A stretch of 64,000 nucleotides of DNA from Rostratula benghalensis (taxonomy: Eukaryota; Chordata; Aves; Charadriiformes; Rostratulidae), in the NCBI GenBank assembly GCA_013399305.1, contig VXAI01000019.1, forward strand, positions 2,075,034 through 2,139,033. The letters run 5' to 3'. The position numbers and the translations under genes are program-made. Under the pieces are notes generated by a model. It was given only the letters and a program-made list of their open reading frames with translations, had not been told where the DNA came from and ran no database searches. How positions within the stretch are numbered: the first letter of the stretch is position 1; the number at the start of each line of letters is the position of its first letter. Positions 26,029 to 37,795 of this stretch are shown piece after piece.

Positions 26029-29000
26029 TCGGGAGGGCGGCCTGTGTCCCCACACGGGGACGGGGGTGCGGCCCCCACCGCACCGGTGAGGTGGCTGCCG
26101 GGCCTTGGCGGCCGCCGGTGCGGGTGAGGAGAGGGGAGCGGCCAAAGCGGGGTGGGGGAGGAGGGCTGGAATCATCAGGGAAATGATTTAATGGGCTTTA
26201 AAGTCTGCGAAGAGGGACGGGTGGCGTGTGCTGGAATAGAGGCCTCCTCCTGGGTTGTGGGAGGGCGGTTGTGTAAAAGTTAAGGATAAGACCTGGGGTG
26301 TAAAGGAGCTGTGCGTCGCAGGGCTGTTGTCAGCGGCGGCATAGCAGCCCGGCTGTCTCTGCAGGCTGTACCGGTGAACTGTACCGATGGACAGTGCTGA
26401 CTTGCTAATAGCGGGCTGTTCCTTGTTTTATTTAAATGCTCACTAGAGGCAAGTGTTCGAGATTATTTTTTTTTTCCTGTTCAACAGCCACAGTTTTACA
26501 GCACAACGTGTTGTGTGTATCTTTATCCCAAGATATTCCAGCTTGTCAGTATGCTGATCAGTTTTGCCTAAATTTTGATCCTTTAAAAACGTTTTAAAAG
26601 GCGATCTAAGCTCCATATATTTCAAGTTACATTTTCTGTGAACGTGCAAGCATTCATCCTCCCTAGCCTGTCTGTTGAAGTAGGATGGAAGCCTCCAAAA
26701 GTGATCCGGGAAAAGAAAATACACTGTTTCCTGTGATGTCAGACTGAGAGTAGGAGTGGAAGAGAAACTGACTGTGTTTCTAAATTTAATAGTTGCAGTT
26801 CAGTCACTATCCTAATATTTTGCATTATCACATAGGAAACATAAGTACAGCAGTATGGCTAAGTATTGACTTAGTGCATAAGTCTTATGAGGAGAGGCTG
26901 AGGGAACTGGGGTTGTTCAGCCTGGAGAAAAGGAGGCTGAGGGGAGACCTTCTCCCTCTCTTAAACTGCCTGGAAGGAGGTTGTAGAGAGCTGGGTTCAG
27001 TCTCTTCTCCCAAGTCACAGGCAATGGGACAAGAGGAAATGGCCTCAAGTTGCACCAGGGGAGGTTCAGACTGGATATCAGAAACAAATTTTTACACGGA
27101 AAGGGTTATCAAGCATTGGAATGGGCTGCCCAGAGAAGGGGTTGAGGCACCATCCCTACAGATATTCAAAGGATGGGTTGACATAGTGCTTAGAGATGTG
27201 GTGTAGTGATAGGGTTTTTTTAATCAGAGTTAGATTGTTCGTTGTAGGTGATCTTAAAGGTCCCTTCCAGCCTAGACAATTCTATTATTCTATGATTGCT
27301 GCTTGCTTAAACTTAAATCCGTTCAGAGCCAATTTTGCAAATGTTTTTGAAAGAGGGGTCACTTTTCTGAGGATCTGTCTCCGTGGGTCTGCAGCTGTTT
27401 AACTAGAAGCTTTTGTTGGACTGGCCTTACTTAGCCTTTTATTTTTACCTCTTTTTTTCCCTGCCGGGGAAGTGAGTCACTCCAAGTTCAGACCACAAAA
27501 AAGGCAATCAGCTTTTGTCAAAAGTTCAGCTTGCTGAACTTGTTTACTACCTGCTTGTGCAGGCACAGCTCAAGCACAGGCAGAGAGAGAAGGGACGCAG
27601 CAGCCAGGAATGGAGATAAAGGGTAGGGAGGTGGTAGCTGCTCAGATGTAACTTTACAGCCACGAGAACTAACCCTACCTGGTCTTTCTTGGCAATTTAT
27701 TTTTCCTGATGAAAAAACCAAAAAGATAGGGGAAAAAAAAAAAAGGAGGAGTAAGTGCTGAGTAACTGTACAGTTTGCGTAAGAAATACTTATTACTGAA
27801 TAAATCTGAGCAACAGCACATAAAATTCTGTGCTTTTAAAAAGGTATGTGTACTTGGGAAGCTTTTCAGAAGTGCAGTCTTTTTTTGGGTGGGAGTGATG
27901 TGCTTGCTTAGGGACTCTGTAGCAGTGCAGACCTATAGGATAAGAATATGCATGAAGCATTGCACAGGCGTTGTTGCCTAAGCAGTGATTAAATAAATGT
28001 CATTCTAGTGTTTGTTTTGTCTGATAAGTACATTTTGTCATTCATTTATGTGTATCCCCAATGCTCCTCAGTGAAATGCTCAAAATAAAATTCTTGGCAG
28101 GGTGTAATTACCTAGGTTAGGTAAGTTTGGTTTGTGTTGTCTTGAGTCGTACAAGTCCAGGTATATGTGATCTTCATTTCATTAAATTAGCTAATCTTCA
28201 GAATGCCTTATAGGTTAGGATTTTGAAATAAAGTTTTTGTGTTTAAAAACCAGTTTCTTACATTTGCTGTTGTTCTAGCCAAAGTTAAGAGTGTGTGATA
28301 CCCATTCCCACTCGGTGAAGGGACAACTAAGTTTATTCATTTGAATATTCACTTAAAGGAGGTTGTAACAGTTTGGGCAGCTCAGTGAGGTTCTGGATTT
28401 CTCTCTCACTGATCTCATTTTCCTCCTCTGTTCCCTATAGGTTGTGCACAGGAGTGGAACATATTTATATACCCTTTGTAGCAGGCTATTAAAATGCCTG
28501 ACAGATGATTACAGGACAGGAATGTGCATGAGAGGTTCCAGGGAGAATCCTTCAGTGAAGGAATGAGGAGGTGGTGATTTTGGTGTGTGGTGTATCACAG
28601 TAGATCCCTAAACTCTGGTTTGAATTCTCCTCAAGAAACCTGATGGTTTCTTCACACAGCATGTGGTTTCACAGGGAAAAGCAGATACTGAGCTGTCCGT
28701 GAGAGGAGTAAGGTCAGGCTGCAGAAAGCAAGGTGTGTTGCTAGGTTATGTCTTACTCCATTTTTTCCTGAAGCTGTGAAAGCTAGAGTTTTAAAATGAT
28801 CTGTGCAAATAGTGCTTTGCAGGAGTACAAAACACTCCTAGTGCTACACTTTGCCCACACTTGCAGATAACGTGTCTTGGCTGGTTTTGAGGAAGTAACT
28901 GTACGGAGTGTGCCTGGTGGCAGATACTGAGTGCAAAGAGGGTTTCTGGGAACATCCAGCTGCCATTATTCCCAACTGGAGCTGTGTTCCATCTCTTCAT

Positions 29001-29827
29001 AAGGAAGCCTTAGTGAGGTGAGGGATAAGAGTATTGTTAACCAGGTGCAGGAGAAATACATAGAGCAGGAATCAGGCTGCTTTTTAAGTCTGTTTTGATT
29101 GAGGCATTGTAAGACAAAGATGATTTTCTGCCCTCCTTTCTCTCTAAGTCCCAACTTAGGTATGCTCATATTCTCCAGAAATTCTGCTTCTGACCTAATT
29201 CTTCTGCTCTTCCTCCTCTCCCTCCTCTTCCACATTCCTTGGGATGCCATCTCTCAAAACAGTCTTGCTGTGCATACAAATTATAGAGTGCTTTGAGTGT
29301 TGAAATCAGCTTCCTATTAATGCAGCCAATGTCAAGATTTTTCTCAGTAACTCATCTGTTACAGGAGAAGCAAATTTAGGTTTGGTCTCACCAGATTCCC
29401 TAAGATAAATGTTTCTTCACTCTGTGCTTTCAGAGGCGTCTGTGTTTTGAGTGTCACTGGATTACAGAGCTTTAGATTCTTGCAAGTAGCTATTCTTGAA
29501 AGTGTCTGTGCCAGCACGTAGAACTTGGTGTGTGTGTGTGTGGGGGAACCCTACTATTAAATAGTAGCTAATCTATTGAGAAAGAAAGTCTTGTGTAATG
29601 TATGTTCTAAATAGTGATCCATAGGCAGTGTCGCAGAGCAATACTTAGTTGTGAACCAAGTGTAATGTCTTGGCAAAATAAATGTTTGATCAGATAAAAT
29701 TCAGAATATTAAAAAATCCCTGGGGTGATGTCTTAAATTAATCAAGCCAGTACTTGAGTCTTTTTTTTTAGACTTTAGGCAGTTATATTGACCATGAATT
29801 GGATGCTAACAATTTCTTCTTTGACAG
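26029..29827. other. VPS37A intron 1 (visible part)
   Basis: It begins with the right shoulder of the CpG island and runs to the acceptor of the first visible VPS37A exon. It contains a plus-strand CR1 at 26875-27297 and a short (GT)n near 29527. No other exon was recognised. Confidence 0.65.
26875..27297 (+). mobile_element. CR1 LINE 3' fragment
   Basis: The segment encodes the C-terminal end of the CR1 reverse-transcriptase protein ('SYEERLRELGLFSLEKRR', then 'HWNGLPREGVEAPSLQIFKG') and ends with the 3'UTR tail 'attctattattctatgatt'. It is 5'-truncated at about 26875. The frame is open over 100 codons, so it is not very old. Confidence 0.9.
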
Positions 29828-29902
29828 CATTGCAGAAATTCAGAAAGATGTGGAATATCGACTGCCATTCACTGTAAACAACCTGACAATTAATATTAAC
29901 AT
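29828..29902 (+). CDS. VPS37A: VPS37A coding exon 2 (first visible)
   Basis: 75 nt beginning with the last base of a serine codon, then 'IAEIQKDVEYRLPF' and 'NNLTININ'. The acceptor is TTGACAG and the donor is GTAAGT. It belongs to the UEV-like domain. Confidence 0.95.
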
Positions 29903-32900
29903 GTAAGTAGAGTGAGATACCTCTGTGCACATCTGGAAAATTAAAATTGTTCTCAAAAAAAAAAAAGAGTAACAGAGCATAAACGGCTCCCATCTCATAA
30001 CTAATTTCAGGAACTATAATCTGGAGTTGTGTTAGTAGTTGTAGTGATGTGAATGAAACTAGTTCTGTATGAGATGCAGATGCTCAGCTGAAAGCAAAAC
30101 TAGATTTTGCTGTGCTCAGCTCCCAAGATACTTGTGTGGTTTTAGCTGAAGGTAAACAGGAGAAAATGCTTGAGTGTTTCTCATGACTGTGAATCCCCTA
30201 CAACTAAAAGTAAACTTAATTAGTAATTTACTAATCTGCTGTAACTCCTAACCCCAGTGAAACTTCTGGATCTTAACTTAAGTGGTTTATTGTAACATTT
30301 CCTGGGAATTTACTTTGGGGGGTGCTTTTGCTCTGGCAAATATTGAGGGTATTCTATTCACAAGTGGTTGGTTTTTTTACTTTAGCCTGATAACTTTCCT
30401 GATATTCTTGCTGGTTACACTGCATTGTCCATATAGCAATAACATCTGTATTAGAAAATGCTCTTGTTACGCTGCAGCTTTTTCTTTCTCTGTGGATGTA
30501 ACTGCTCAATGGTTACAGTACAGTTTTGCCCAGTAAATGCTCTCTTCACTTCTTTCAAAGTCTGGTATTCTAATCTGCCTGACTTCTAATTTTCTAACTG
30601 GGTAATCCTTTTGTGAGCTTCATTCACTCCGTATTTCTCCACAACTCTTCTCATGTAAAAATAAGTTTATGTAATTAATATTACTTTTTCTTTGCATAAG
30701 AAGCCTTCTTATGCAAACTTTATCATGGGGTGTAGCTGTAGTAATGATTATTCTTGTATTTGCAGCTTGCTTCCACCTCAGTTTCCTCAGGAAAAGCCAG
30801 TCATCAGTGTTTTCCCACCCGTGAGACATCATTTAATGGACAAGCAGGGAGTATATGTGACTGGTCCACTAATCAGTAATGTATGTATCATTTATCATTT
30901 GTAGCTTCACATGTATCTACTGTTGATAGCAATTTTAATACTTGAGGTAAAAAGTACAGATTCTGATCCCTCTCAAACTGTATTTTGTGGGGTCTGAAAA
31001 CAAAAATGCAGTAGTGCTCTGTATACTACTATTTATTCTTTTCCTGTCACTTCTTGTTAATGCTAGTAGCACAGGTTTTTCTTTCTTTCTTTTTTTTTTT
31101 TTTTTTTTTTTTTTCCTCTACAGTGTATCCCAAATAAGGGAGAAGAGAAGGATGCTTTAAGACTGTTTTGTAACACAGTTCTTTCTACCCTAATCCTATT
31201 AGGAAGGTGTCAAGGTTTTATCTCTAATATTCGGGATTTTAATGTGCTGTTTTGTTGAGGTTTTTTCTTCCCCTTCTCTCTGTTGACAGGGATGTGGGAG
31301 TTTTATGAGCTGGGGAGGAGGTTATGACTTGCAATTCTCCCCATTCCCCACCCTGCTTGGGGCAGTGGGAGGTGAAGGAATTGGGGATGAAGGAGGGAAG
31401 TTGAGCCTGGGGAAAAAAAAGGGGTGATGTCTGCCTCTTTCACCATCCAACTCATACTAGAATTAGCTTTATCACTTTATTAGGAGCCTACTACATTAGC
31501 TGTTGTTTCTCTGAAATAGTATCCAGCAGTGCTGTGTAAGTATAAGAAACAGTCAAGTTCACATTTTGGAACCCTTGGATTCCACCAGTTTTTTGTTTCT
31601 ACCAGTTTACGATGCATTCAGATCTTGGGAAAATCGTTCAAAGTTTGCTGGATGAGTTTTGGAAGAATCCTCCAGTTCTGGCTTCAAGCTCAACATCATT
31701 TCCATAGTAAGTATCTGTAAATGTGATGAATGGAACTATGTGTATTAATTTATATTTTTTACAAAGAGATTAAACCAAGTATTAGGAGGGCAGGAACAGG
31801 AATAATGTACTGGATGTATTGGGAGATGTAGGTTCCATGCCCTTGTGCAATTCCATGTGCGAGGGTGTGATAGTTTTGCAAAGAAACACCAGATTTCATT
31901 CTAGTTACTGAGCAGTTTTGTTTCTTTGTATTCTGTTCATAATCTCCAAGGCATAGGGGCAGCTTCTGTGGCACAACTGTGCAACAGAGATTGTGCAGTT
32001 TAAATAATTCTATTAAATATGCAGAAGTGGTCTGTGACATTACAACTTTATCAGTACAACTGTGGTTCTCGTGGCTGATGATGATACTGGGTTTAGATGC
32101 AGCTGCAGTTGTGAATTAAAATAAATAAATAAATATTTTGTGTTATTTAGAAGTCCTTGTGTATGTGTTGCCCGAGCTGTTAAATGCTGTCCTGTAAGTA
32201 AGAGTACAACATGTATAATGCACCACAGAAATGCATTTCTCAGGACTTTTGGTTAGAAACAATTTTAAATTACGCTGTCATAAATTTTTGAAAAGTAGTT
32301 TTCTTATGATTACGAGTATGAGTGTGTAACTGGCTGCTTGACAAGTATATGGTTTAATGGAGTTGTGTATTATGTTGCTGTATGAAGCATAGAATAGACT
32401 TACTGCCTTGGATGTAACTGAGAACAGAAAATGCAAAGCTTGTGGTGACTTAAAAATTGATTCTTAAGTGTCTTGCACGTGGTCTAGTAATTCTAATTCA
32501 AATGATAAGCAATGTGCTGTAAGAGGTCGGTTGCTCATGGTTTTGGGGTTTTTGTCTGTTTTTAGCCTTTTCAACAAACCAGCTGGAATACCTCCTTATG
32601 CTCCTCAGGGGTTTCCATATCTCTCTCCGTACCCACCTCAAGAACCAAACAGAACGATGGCAGCCGTGCCCGTTGCCGAATCCGTTTCTTCAGCCTACAC
32701 TACAGAAAAGCCTGCTGCTCCCTCCTACAGCTTGATTGCTGACCTGCCCCTGCCCGTTCCCACGGCTGAAGCCGTGCTTCAGGTCTGTGCACTGAGTTTT
32801 GCTGCTTAAGCTGTCCGACCCCGGGTAGAAGTGCCCTCAAAGGCACACAGGGCATGGCTGCAAAACTCAGGGGAACGGTCTGAGTGACTGCCCTTCCTTG

Positions 32901-35900
32901 TTTGGCTGGTGCTGGCAAAAGGAAACGCGTTCTGGCTTTGATGAAAGCGTCTTTTAGAACAAATTTCAAGTCAGAGCAACAAGTTTGTTTTTCTGAGTTT
33001 CAGTGAAACTAGTGTCATGCTAAATATCTTTGAATATGCGATTTTTCTGGAGCTGCACTCCCCCATAGTGCAGCTGTGAGTGTTTCTCCAGCTGTGGAAA
33101 ATGAGATCCTTGTCTCCTTATGGGATTTCCTGCCCAGAACCTGTCAGGTGAGAATGATGTGCAATCTCAAACCTTTATTTGTAGAGAATTTCTCGTTTTC
33201 ATGCTTAAAAAGAGTTTCTCTTCACAGATCACATGGTGTGTGTGTACTCACAAACTCCCTCTCATTGATGTCCTCTGGAAGGATATTTTTTTAATGTCTT
33301 CCCCAGACATTGTATCTAAATGTTTAATCTTTCATCGAACCTTGTCTTTAGAAACAAGAGCTTTCTTAATCCTGGAAGACGCTTTTCAGGCTTTGTAGAA
33401 TTTAAAATGTCTACATTCTCTGAAGACTGACTTTTTTTCCCTTGACTAAAAACTTTCTTTCCCAAGGGATTATAGCTTTTAAAAAACACATGAAAGAGAT
33501 CAAAACGTCAGCCTCATTCTCTGTTCTCACTTCCCTGACTTAGACTCCTCCTCTGTGCTTCCTGGGTCATCCAGCTGTCGTCAAAGGGAGGACGTAGCAG
33601 AACAGAATTATTTTTCTCCAAAATGGTCTCATCTTTTTTATGACATGCCACTCCAAACATCTCCAAGTATTCCATTGTCACAGTTGAGTTGAGACATCTT
33701 GGACTCAGAGACAAGTGCTGCTGCTTCTTACTGCTTTTTCTACTTTTCTTGCTGCTACCAAATACCCACCTCCAGTTTTAGATGAATCAGATTAAATCAA
33801 GAAATGGCTCCTCATAAACCTGCTAAGTGTTTCTAAACTTCTCTTTAGGTTGGTCAGAACGGATGTACTTACAAGATGCCTGATCTTCCCGACACGTTTC
33901 CAGAACTCTCAGAACTAAGGTAAATTTTCAGAAAGCAGCAAAACTTCCCGTAGTCATTCAAAGGCAGTTACTGCTGATCTGTATCTGATTTTTGTCAAAA
34001 GTCTGTATCCATCACCAAAAGGCTTTTTGTGGAAATTATGAACAGGAGAACTACCACTTAGCAAAATTGGTAGAGTCAGAAAGTTAGCCAGCCTTGTTGG
34101 ACTCTTGACAGTGATAGGACAAGGGGTAATGGTTTTAAATAGAAAGAGGGGAGATTTAGATTGGATACCAGAAAGAAATTCTTTGCTGTGAGGGTGGTGA
34201 GACCCTGGCCCAGGTTGCCCAGAGAAGCTGTGGCTGCCCCATCCCTGGAGGTGTCCAAGGCCAGGCTGGATGGGGCTTGGAGCAACCTGGTCTGGTGGGA
34301 GGTGTCCCTGCCCAGGGCAGGGGGGTTGGAACTCGACGATCTTTAAGGTCCCTTCCAAATCTAACCATTCTGTGATTCTATAAATATTTCCAGCAAAAGT
34401 GTATCTTGTCACAGTATTAAAAAAAACCTGTATTAGTTACAGTTCCCAGCAATTTGCTTGTATCTGATGAGATGGCCTCCTAGGTCAGGTGTTTGGAGCT
34501 GCAGCCAGTGGAGAGGGGGCTGTGCTGGAGCAGGGGAGAGGTGTGGGGAGGAAGGAGCAGCAGAGATGGGCTGTTACAGACTGACAGCAGTGCCTGCAGT
34601 TCCTCCCCCTTCCTCACCCTGCTTGGGACAGTGGGAGGTGGAGGAGTTGGGGATGAAGGAGGCCAGTTGAGTTTGGGGAAAAGGGGTTGATGTTTGCCTT
34701 TCTCACCATCCAACTCTTAGTGTAATTGGCAATAAGTTAATTTTTTTTCTCAAGTTTTTCTTGTGATGGTAATTGCTGAGTGATCTCCCTGTCTTTATTG
34801 TGACCCACAAGCTTTTCCCCTTCACCCTGCTGAGGAGGGGGGCTGAGGGAGCAGCTGGGAGCTGGCCAAGATCAACCTTCTATGGTGGCATTAAAAAACC
34901 ACCTTTTAGGAAGCATTTAAGCATTCTAGTGTTCAAGGCTTGAAATGAGAGATACTTTTCAACACGCTGCTTTTTAAGGCTCGCTGCTGTGGATAGAGCC
35001 CACGATCTGGGAGAAAGGTGAAAAATAAGTTGTGGTTGAGCGTTGTGTGTGTGTAAAGTCCTGATAAAAGCCCCAAACTTTTGACTTTGGGCAGAAGTGA
35101 GTAACGCTGCGTGTGATATTTCCTGTCAGCTTTGTGTCTGCTCTGTGTTCTGTCTGAACGTAGCCTGTCGCAGCTGACCGACATGAACGAGCAAGAGGAA
35201 GTGCTCCTGGGACAGCTTGAGACTCTGCCACAGCTGAAGCAAGTCCTTACTGACAGAGATGAGTTGGTGAAAAGCATCGAGGAGCTGGCAAGTAAGATGT
35301 CACAACATGAGCATCTCTGGCTGTGGTCTGCAAACCAAATCCTTAAAAAAAAAATAATTTTAAAAAAAATAGTAATAGCAACTTTATTTTACAGAAAAAA
35401 ACCTGTTGCTGGAGCCTAGTCTCGAGACAAAAAGGCAGACAGTGTTGGATAAAGTAAGTGAACAGTAAAATCTTTTTCAGAAAGATGAGTTGCAATGCTC
35501 TGTTCCTATCGGGGGGAAAATGATCTTTTTCTTCTTCCTTCCAGTATGAGCAACTCACACAGATGAAAGCAGCCTTTGAAAAAAAGATGCAAAGACAGCA
35601 TGAACTTAGTGAGGTATAATCTCTGTGTTATCCTTCAAGAACATTTCAGTAAAACCAAAGACTTTCTTTATGTCCTTATCCATAAAGAATATTCTTCTGG
35701 TTAAGCTCTAATTTTATATAAAATAGTTTCACGTGAAGTATGAAATAATATAGAACCAGTTTGAAAGCAAAACAGTGTTAGGATTGCACTGCTGGTTTCA
35801 TGCTGTAGATGAAGGGTTGTCCAAGCATCCAGCATCTACAAAAATCTTGATTTTTGCAGTTCTGGTTCTGTGCAGTCTCTGACTGAAGATGTGAATCCCC

Positions 35901-37491
35901 TTCTGATTCACACATAGGCCAGAATTACTAGAGGGGAAAAAAAAAGAAATGATATGCAATAAGCAGAAGTAAGGTTTGAGGCTTGTAAGAAGAGAAGAAT
36001 GATGATACTGGCTTAGATTAGCAGCCCGCCTGCTTCTTGAGGAGGTGCTTTTTCCTTTCATGTCTTCTTCTCCACAGTCATCTCAAGGGTATTTAAAAGC
36101 TGAACAGTAAGTGCTTTTTTTACCTTTTTGTGCCTGTGAGGTTCACCACTGAGTATCAGAAGTGGACCCAAATTATTGAGGACACTTGAGCCGCTCCCTC
36201 TGCTCACAAATCGTGCACTCCAGAAGGTGTCACATTTCCAAGTTGGGTGCTTTCTACAGCGTAGGGTAAAAGTTGAAAAGCTTTGTGAGAATGGTTGTGA
36301 ATCAAGACCTAAACCAGCAACCCTTTTCTCACCCTGAATCCTTTCTAGTTTAACAAGTTACGCTCCTTCTTGGCAATGGAGCTTCATCTGGTCACTGGGG
36401 CTTTTAAGTAATAGAGAATGTGGGAACATTATTATTTATGTAGTCATTTTTCTTTCTTCTTGGAAATATAGGGGTTTGATGGAACAGTTTAAGCATGAGT
36501 TTACATAGGAGCCTTTATTTTCTTAGAGTTGCAGTCCAAGTGCTCTGCAAGCCAGACTTAAAGTAGCTGCTCATGAAGCCGAAGAGGAATCTGACACTAT
36601 TGCAGAAGACTTCTTGGAAGGCAAAACAGAAATAGATGACTTTCTTAGTAGTTTCATGGAAAAGAGAACGGTATGTAATATACAGATCATTCTAATACTT
36701 AAATCTGTAGTGAATAGATGTAAAACTTGGAGTTTGAGCAGTCCTGTGGTACAGAAGAGGGCTTTAGTAAGCTCCAGTAAATAAAAAAATATATCCATAA
36801 GTGGTTTCAGTCTATTTAGAATGGAACATAATCTGCATTCTGAAGGTGTGTATTTTTAAGGCAGGAGTGCAGAGGTCTCTCCTGCATTAGACTGTTATTG
36901 TTTGATGTTGCAGCTATTTGTGTGTCCACTCTTTTCTCTGAATCCTGTACAGAAATAGGGAGGTTGCACGTGCAGCTTCACACTTGGTAAATTGACGTGG
37001 AATGACGTGTGATAATAAGCACCCTTAATGTTTAATTCATTAAACTTCTTAAACTAATTATTCTGGTGATGGTTATCACTGAAGGTAACTGAGGTTCAGA
37101 ACTCTGGGTTTGAAAACCGAGGTTCTTGCTCACGCTGTGACAAGAAGAACTTACTGGGGAGCAGACCTTCCTTTAAAGATGCCAAATGAAATAATTCCCT
37201 AACACAGGAAACAATTCTCTTACAAACAGTTCTGGGTGGGATTGTGTTATCAATACAGACAGCTGTTCTTCAGCCTGGAAGCAGGGTGGTTCCCAGGGCT
37301 TTCCTTTTGTGAAGAGCCTGCGAAGCAGCTAAATCATGAAAGAGAAACTGCCCTGCACCTTGTAAAAAATTCCATTTGGGATTCACCCTTCCTGCCTCTT
37401 GCCCCTGTAGCTCTGCCACTGTAGACGAGCCAAAGAGGAGAAGCTTCAACAGGCAGTAGCAACACACAGCCAATTTCACGCTCCGCTATAG
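29828..37491 (+). CDS. VPS37A: Vacuolar protein sorting-associated protein 37A (ESCRT-I subunit), first exon missing
   Basis: VPS37A is a subunit of ESCRT-I, which binds TSG101 and VPS28 and sorts ubiquitinated cargo at endosomes. Ten coding exons are visible: 29828-29902, 30766-30880, 31606-31706, 32566-32782, 33849-33919, 35164-35291, 35395-35453, 35545-35613, 36527-36670 and 37411-37491. All use GT-AG and the phases agree. They give 352 residues after a split serine codon; human VPS37A has 397, and its exon 1 accounts for the difference. The first part is the UEV-like domain, then comes a proline-rich linker ('GIPPYAPQG'), then the coiled-coil VPS37 (Mod(r)) domain ending in 'SQFHAPL'. The missing start exon probably lies in the N gap at 25384-26028. 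VPS37A shares its promoter with CNOT7. Confidence 0.96.
30766..30880 (+). CDS. VPS37A: VPS37A coding exon 3
   Basis: 115 nt encoding 'LLPPQFPQEKPVISVFPP' and 'HHLMDKQGVYVTGP', the core of the UEV-like fold. The acceptor is TTTGCAG and the donor is GTATGT. It ends in phase 0. Confidence 0.96.
30881..31605. other. VPS37A intron 3
   Basis: It contains a run of about 25 T at 31090-31114 followed by a good-looking cryptic acceptor (CTCTACAG ending 31123) and an LTR-like repeat at 31337-31482. Confidence 0.7.
31337..31482 (+). repeat. LTR-like interspersed repeat, copy A
   Basis: About 145 bases resemble 34603-34745 closely in order and wording, including 'caccctgcttggg', 'cagtgggaggtg', 'ttggggatgaaggagg' and 'caccatccaactc'. 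The longer copy continues into sequence typical of avian endogenous retrovirus LTRs, so this is probably a fragment of the same family. No coding sequence is present. Confidence 0.65.
31606..31706 (+). CDS. VPS37A: VPS37A coding exon 4
   Basis: 101 nt encoding 'FTMHSDLGKIVQSLLDEFW' and 'KNPPVLASS', the end of the UEV-like domain. The acceptor is CTACCAG and the donor is GTAAGT. Confidence 0.96.
31707..32565. other. VPS37A intron 4
   Basis: An AT-rich intron of about 860 nt. I see no transposon or extra exon in it. Confidence 0.7.
32566..32782 (+). CDS. VPS37A: VPS37A coding exon 5
   Basis: 217 nt coding the proline- and serine-rich linker ('GIPPYAPQGFPYLSPYPPQ' through 'LPLPVPTAEAVLQ'). The acceptor is TTTTTAG. 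The donor GTCTGT is weaker than the others. Sequence here differs more from human than elsewhere, as expected for a linker. Confidence 0.93.
32783..33848. other. VPS37A intron 5
   Basis: An intron of about 1.07 kb with no recognised element. Confidence 0.7.
33849..33919 (+). CDS. VPS37A: VPS37A coding exon 6
   Basis: 71 nt encoding 'VGQNGCTYKMPDLPDTFPE' and 'LSEL', ending on two bases of a serine codon. The acceptor is CTTTAG and the donor is GTAAAT. Confidence 0.93.
34110..34381 (+). mobile_element. CR1 LINE 3' fragment
   Basis: 5'-truncated CR1 3' end in VPS37A intron 6, with the segments 'cccagagaagctgtggctg', 'gaggtgtccctgcccaggg' and the final 'attctgtgattctata'. No long frame is intact. 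Confidence 0.92.
34603..34893 (+). mobile_element. Probable endogenous retrovirus LTR remnant (copy B)
   Basis: The first 145 bases repeat copy A at 31337. The rest reads like the 3' part of a common avian ERV LTR: 'ggcaataagttaatttttt', 'gagtgatctccctgtcttta', 'ctgctgaggagggg' and a closing 'caagatcaacc'. No internal viral gene is next to it, so it would be a solo or truncated LTR. The family name is from memory and the start is uncertain; the element could extend left to about 34480. Confidence 0.55.
35164..35291 (+). CDS. VPS37A: VPS37A coding exon 7
   Basis: 128 nt encoding 'LSQLTDMNEQEEVLLGQLE' and 'LPQLKQVLTDRDELVKSIEE', the start of the Mod(r) helical domain. The donor is GTAAGA. Confidence 0.96.
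35395..35453 (+). CDS. VPS37A: VPS37A coding exon 8
   Basis: 59 nt encoding 'KNLLLEPSLETKRQTVLDK'. It follows an intron of only 103 nt; the exon begins in a run of seven A directly after TTACAG. Confidence 0.95.
35545..35613 (+). CDS. VPS37A: VPS37A coding exon 9
   Basis: 69 nt, 23 codons, 'YEQLTQMKAAFEKKMQRQHE' and 'LSE'. The preceding intron is 91 nt. The acceptor is TTCCAG and the donor is GTATAA. Confidence 0.95.
35614..36526. other. VPS37A intron 9
   Basis: An intron of about 910 nt; no transposon or additional exon was recognised. Confidence 0.7.
36527..36670 (+). CDS. VPS37A: VPS37A coding exon 10
   Basis: 144 nt, 48 codons, including 'LKVAAHEAEEESDTIAEDFL' and 'EIDDFLSSFMEKRT'. This is the Mod(r) core that packs against TSG101 and VPS28 in known ESCRT-I structures. 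The acceptor is TCTTAG and the donor is GTATGT. Confidence 0.97.
36671..37410. other. VPS37A intron 10
   Basis: A 740-nt intron with no recognised element. Confidence 0.7.
37411..37491 (+). CDS. VPS37A: VPS37A last coding exon
   Basis: 81 nt, 26 codons and TAG stop, 'LCHCRRAKEEKLQQAVATHS' and 'QFHAPL'. The acceptor is CTGTAG. The stop codon is followed at once by GTAAAC, a possible donor, so this exon may end exactly at the stop. Confidence 0.95.
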   Translation, partial: LCHCRRAKEEKLQQAVATHSQFHAPL

Positions 37492-37795
37492 GTAAACGGC
37501 CAGGTTAATATTCAATATTGAATATATATTTAATTTATTTTATTATTTTTTTTATTATTATTATTATTGCTACAATTTCCCTCAGTGGCACGCACCAATT
37601 GCTGATGGCAAGTGGATTGGTTACAAAGCTCAGTGATCTGCTGACGCTTGCTGTGCCAATCCAGCACGTGCTGCACCCGTTGTTAGTTGCATTTAAAACA
37701 CAACCTCTGGAGGAGTCCAAATGATCTAATTGTGGAAATTTGTCTTTACAGACGTCCTGCAAACTACACCTGCCAAGAGAACGAGTGAAAAGCCC

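Larger units (their letters stand above)
24840..26180. promoter_or_regulatory. CpG island, bidirectional promoter of CNOT7 and VPS37A
   Basis: From about 24840 the sequence turns abruptly from AT-rich to very GC- and CpG-rich, and stays so to about 26180, interrupted by a run of N. CNOT7 runs leftward and VPS37A rightward from here, so the island serves both. An ETS-type CCGGAAGC motif sits at 25353-25360. No TATA box was seen in the visible part, as is usual for such housekeeping promoters. Confidence 0.85.

Noticed and set aside
25161..26175. Frames of about 300 codons across the promoter
   Set aside because: Most of their length is undetermined N; the rest is GC-rich promoter DNA without stops by composition.
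34161..34368. Overlapping short frames on both strands near 34.2 kb
   Set aside because: They are translations of a CR1 3' end and carry no independent gene.
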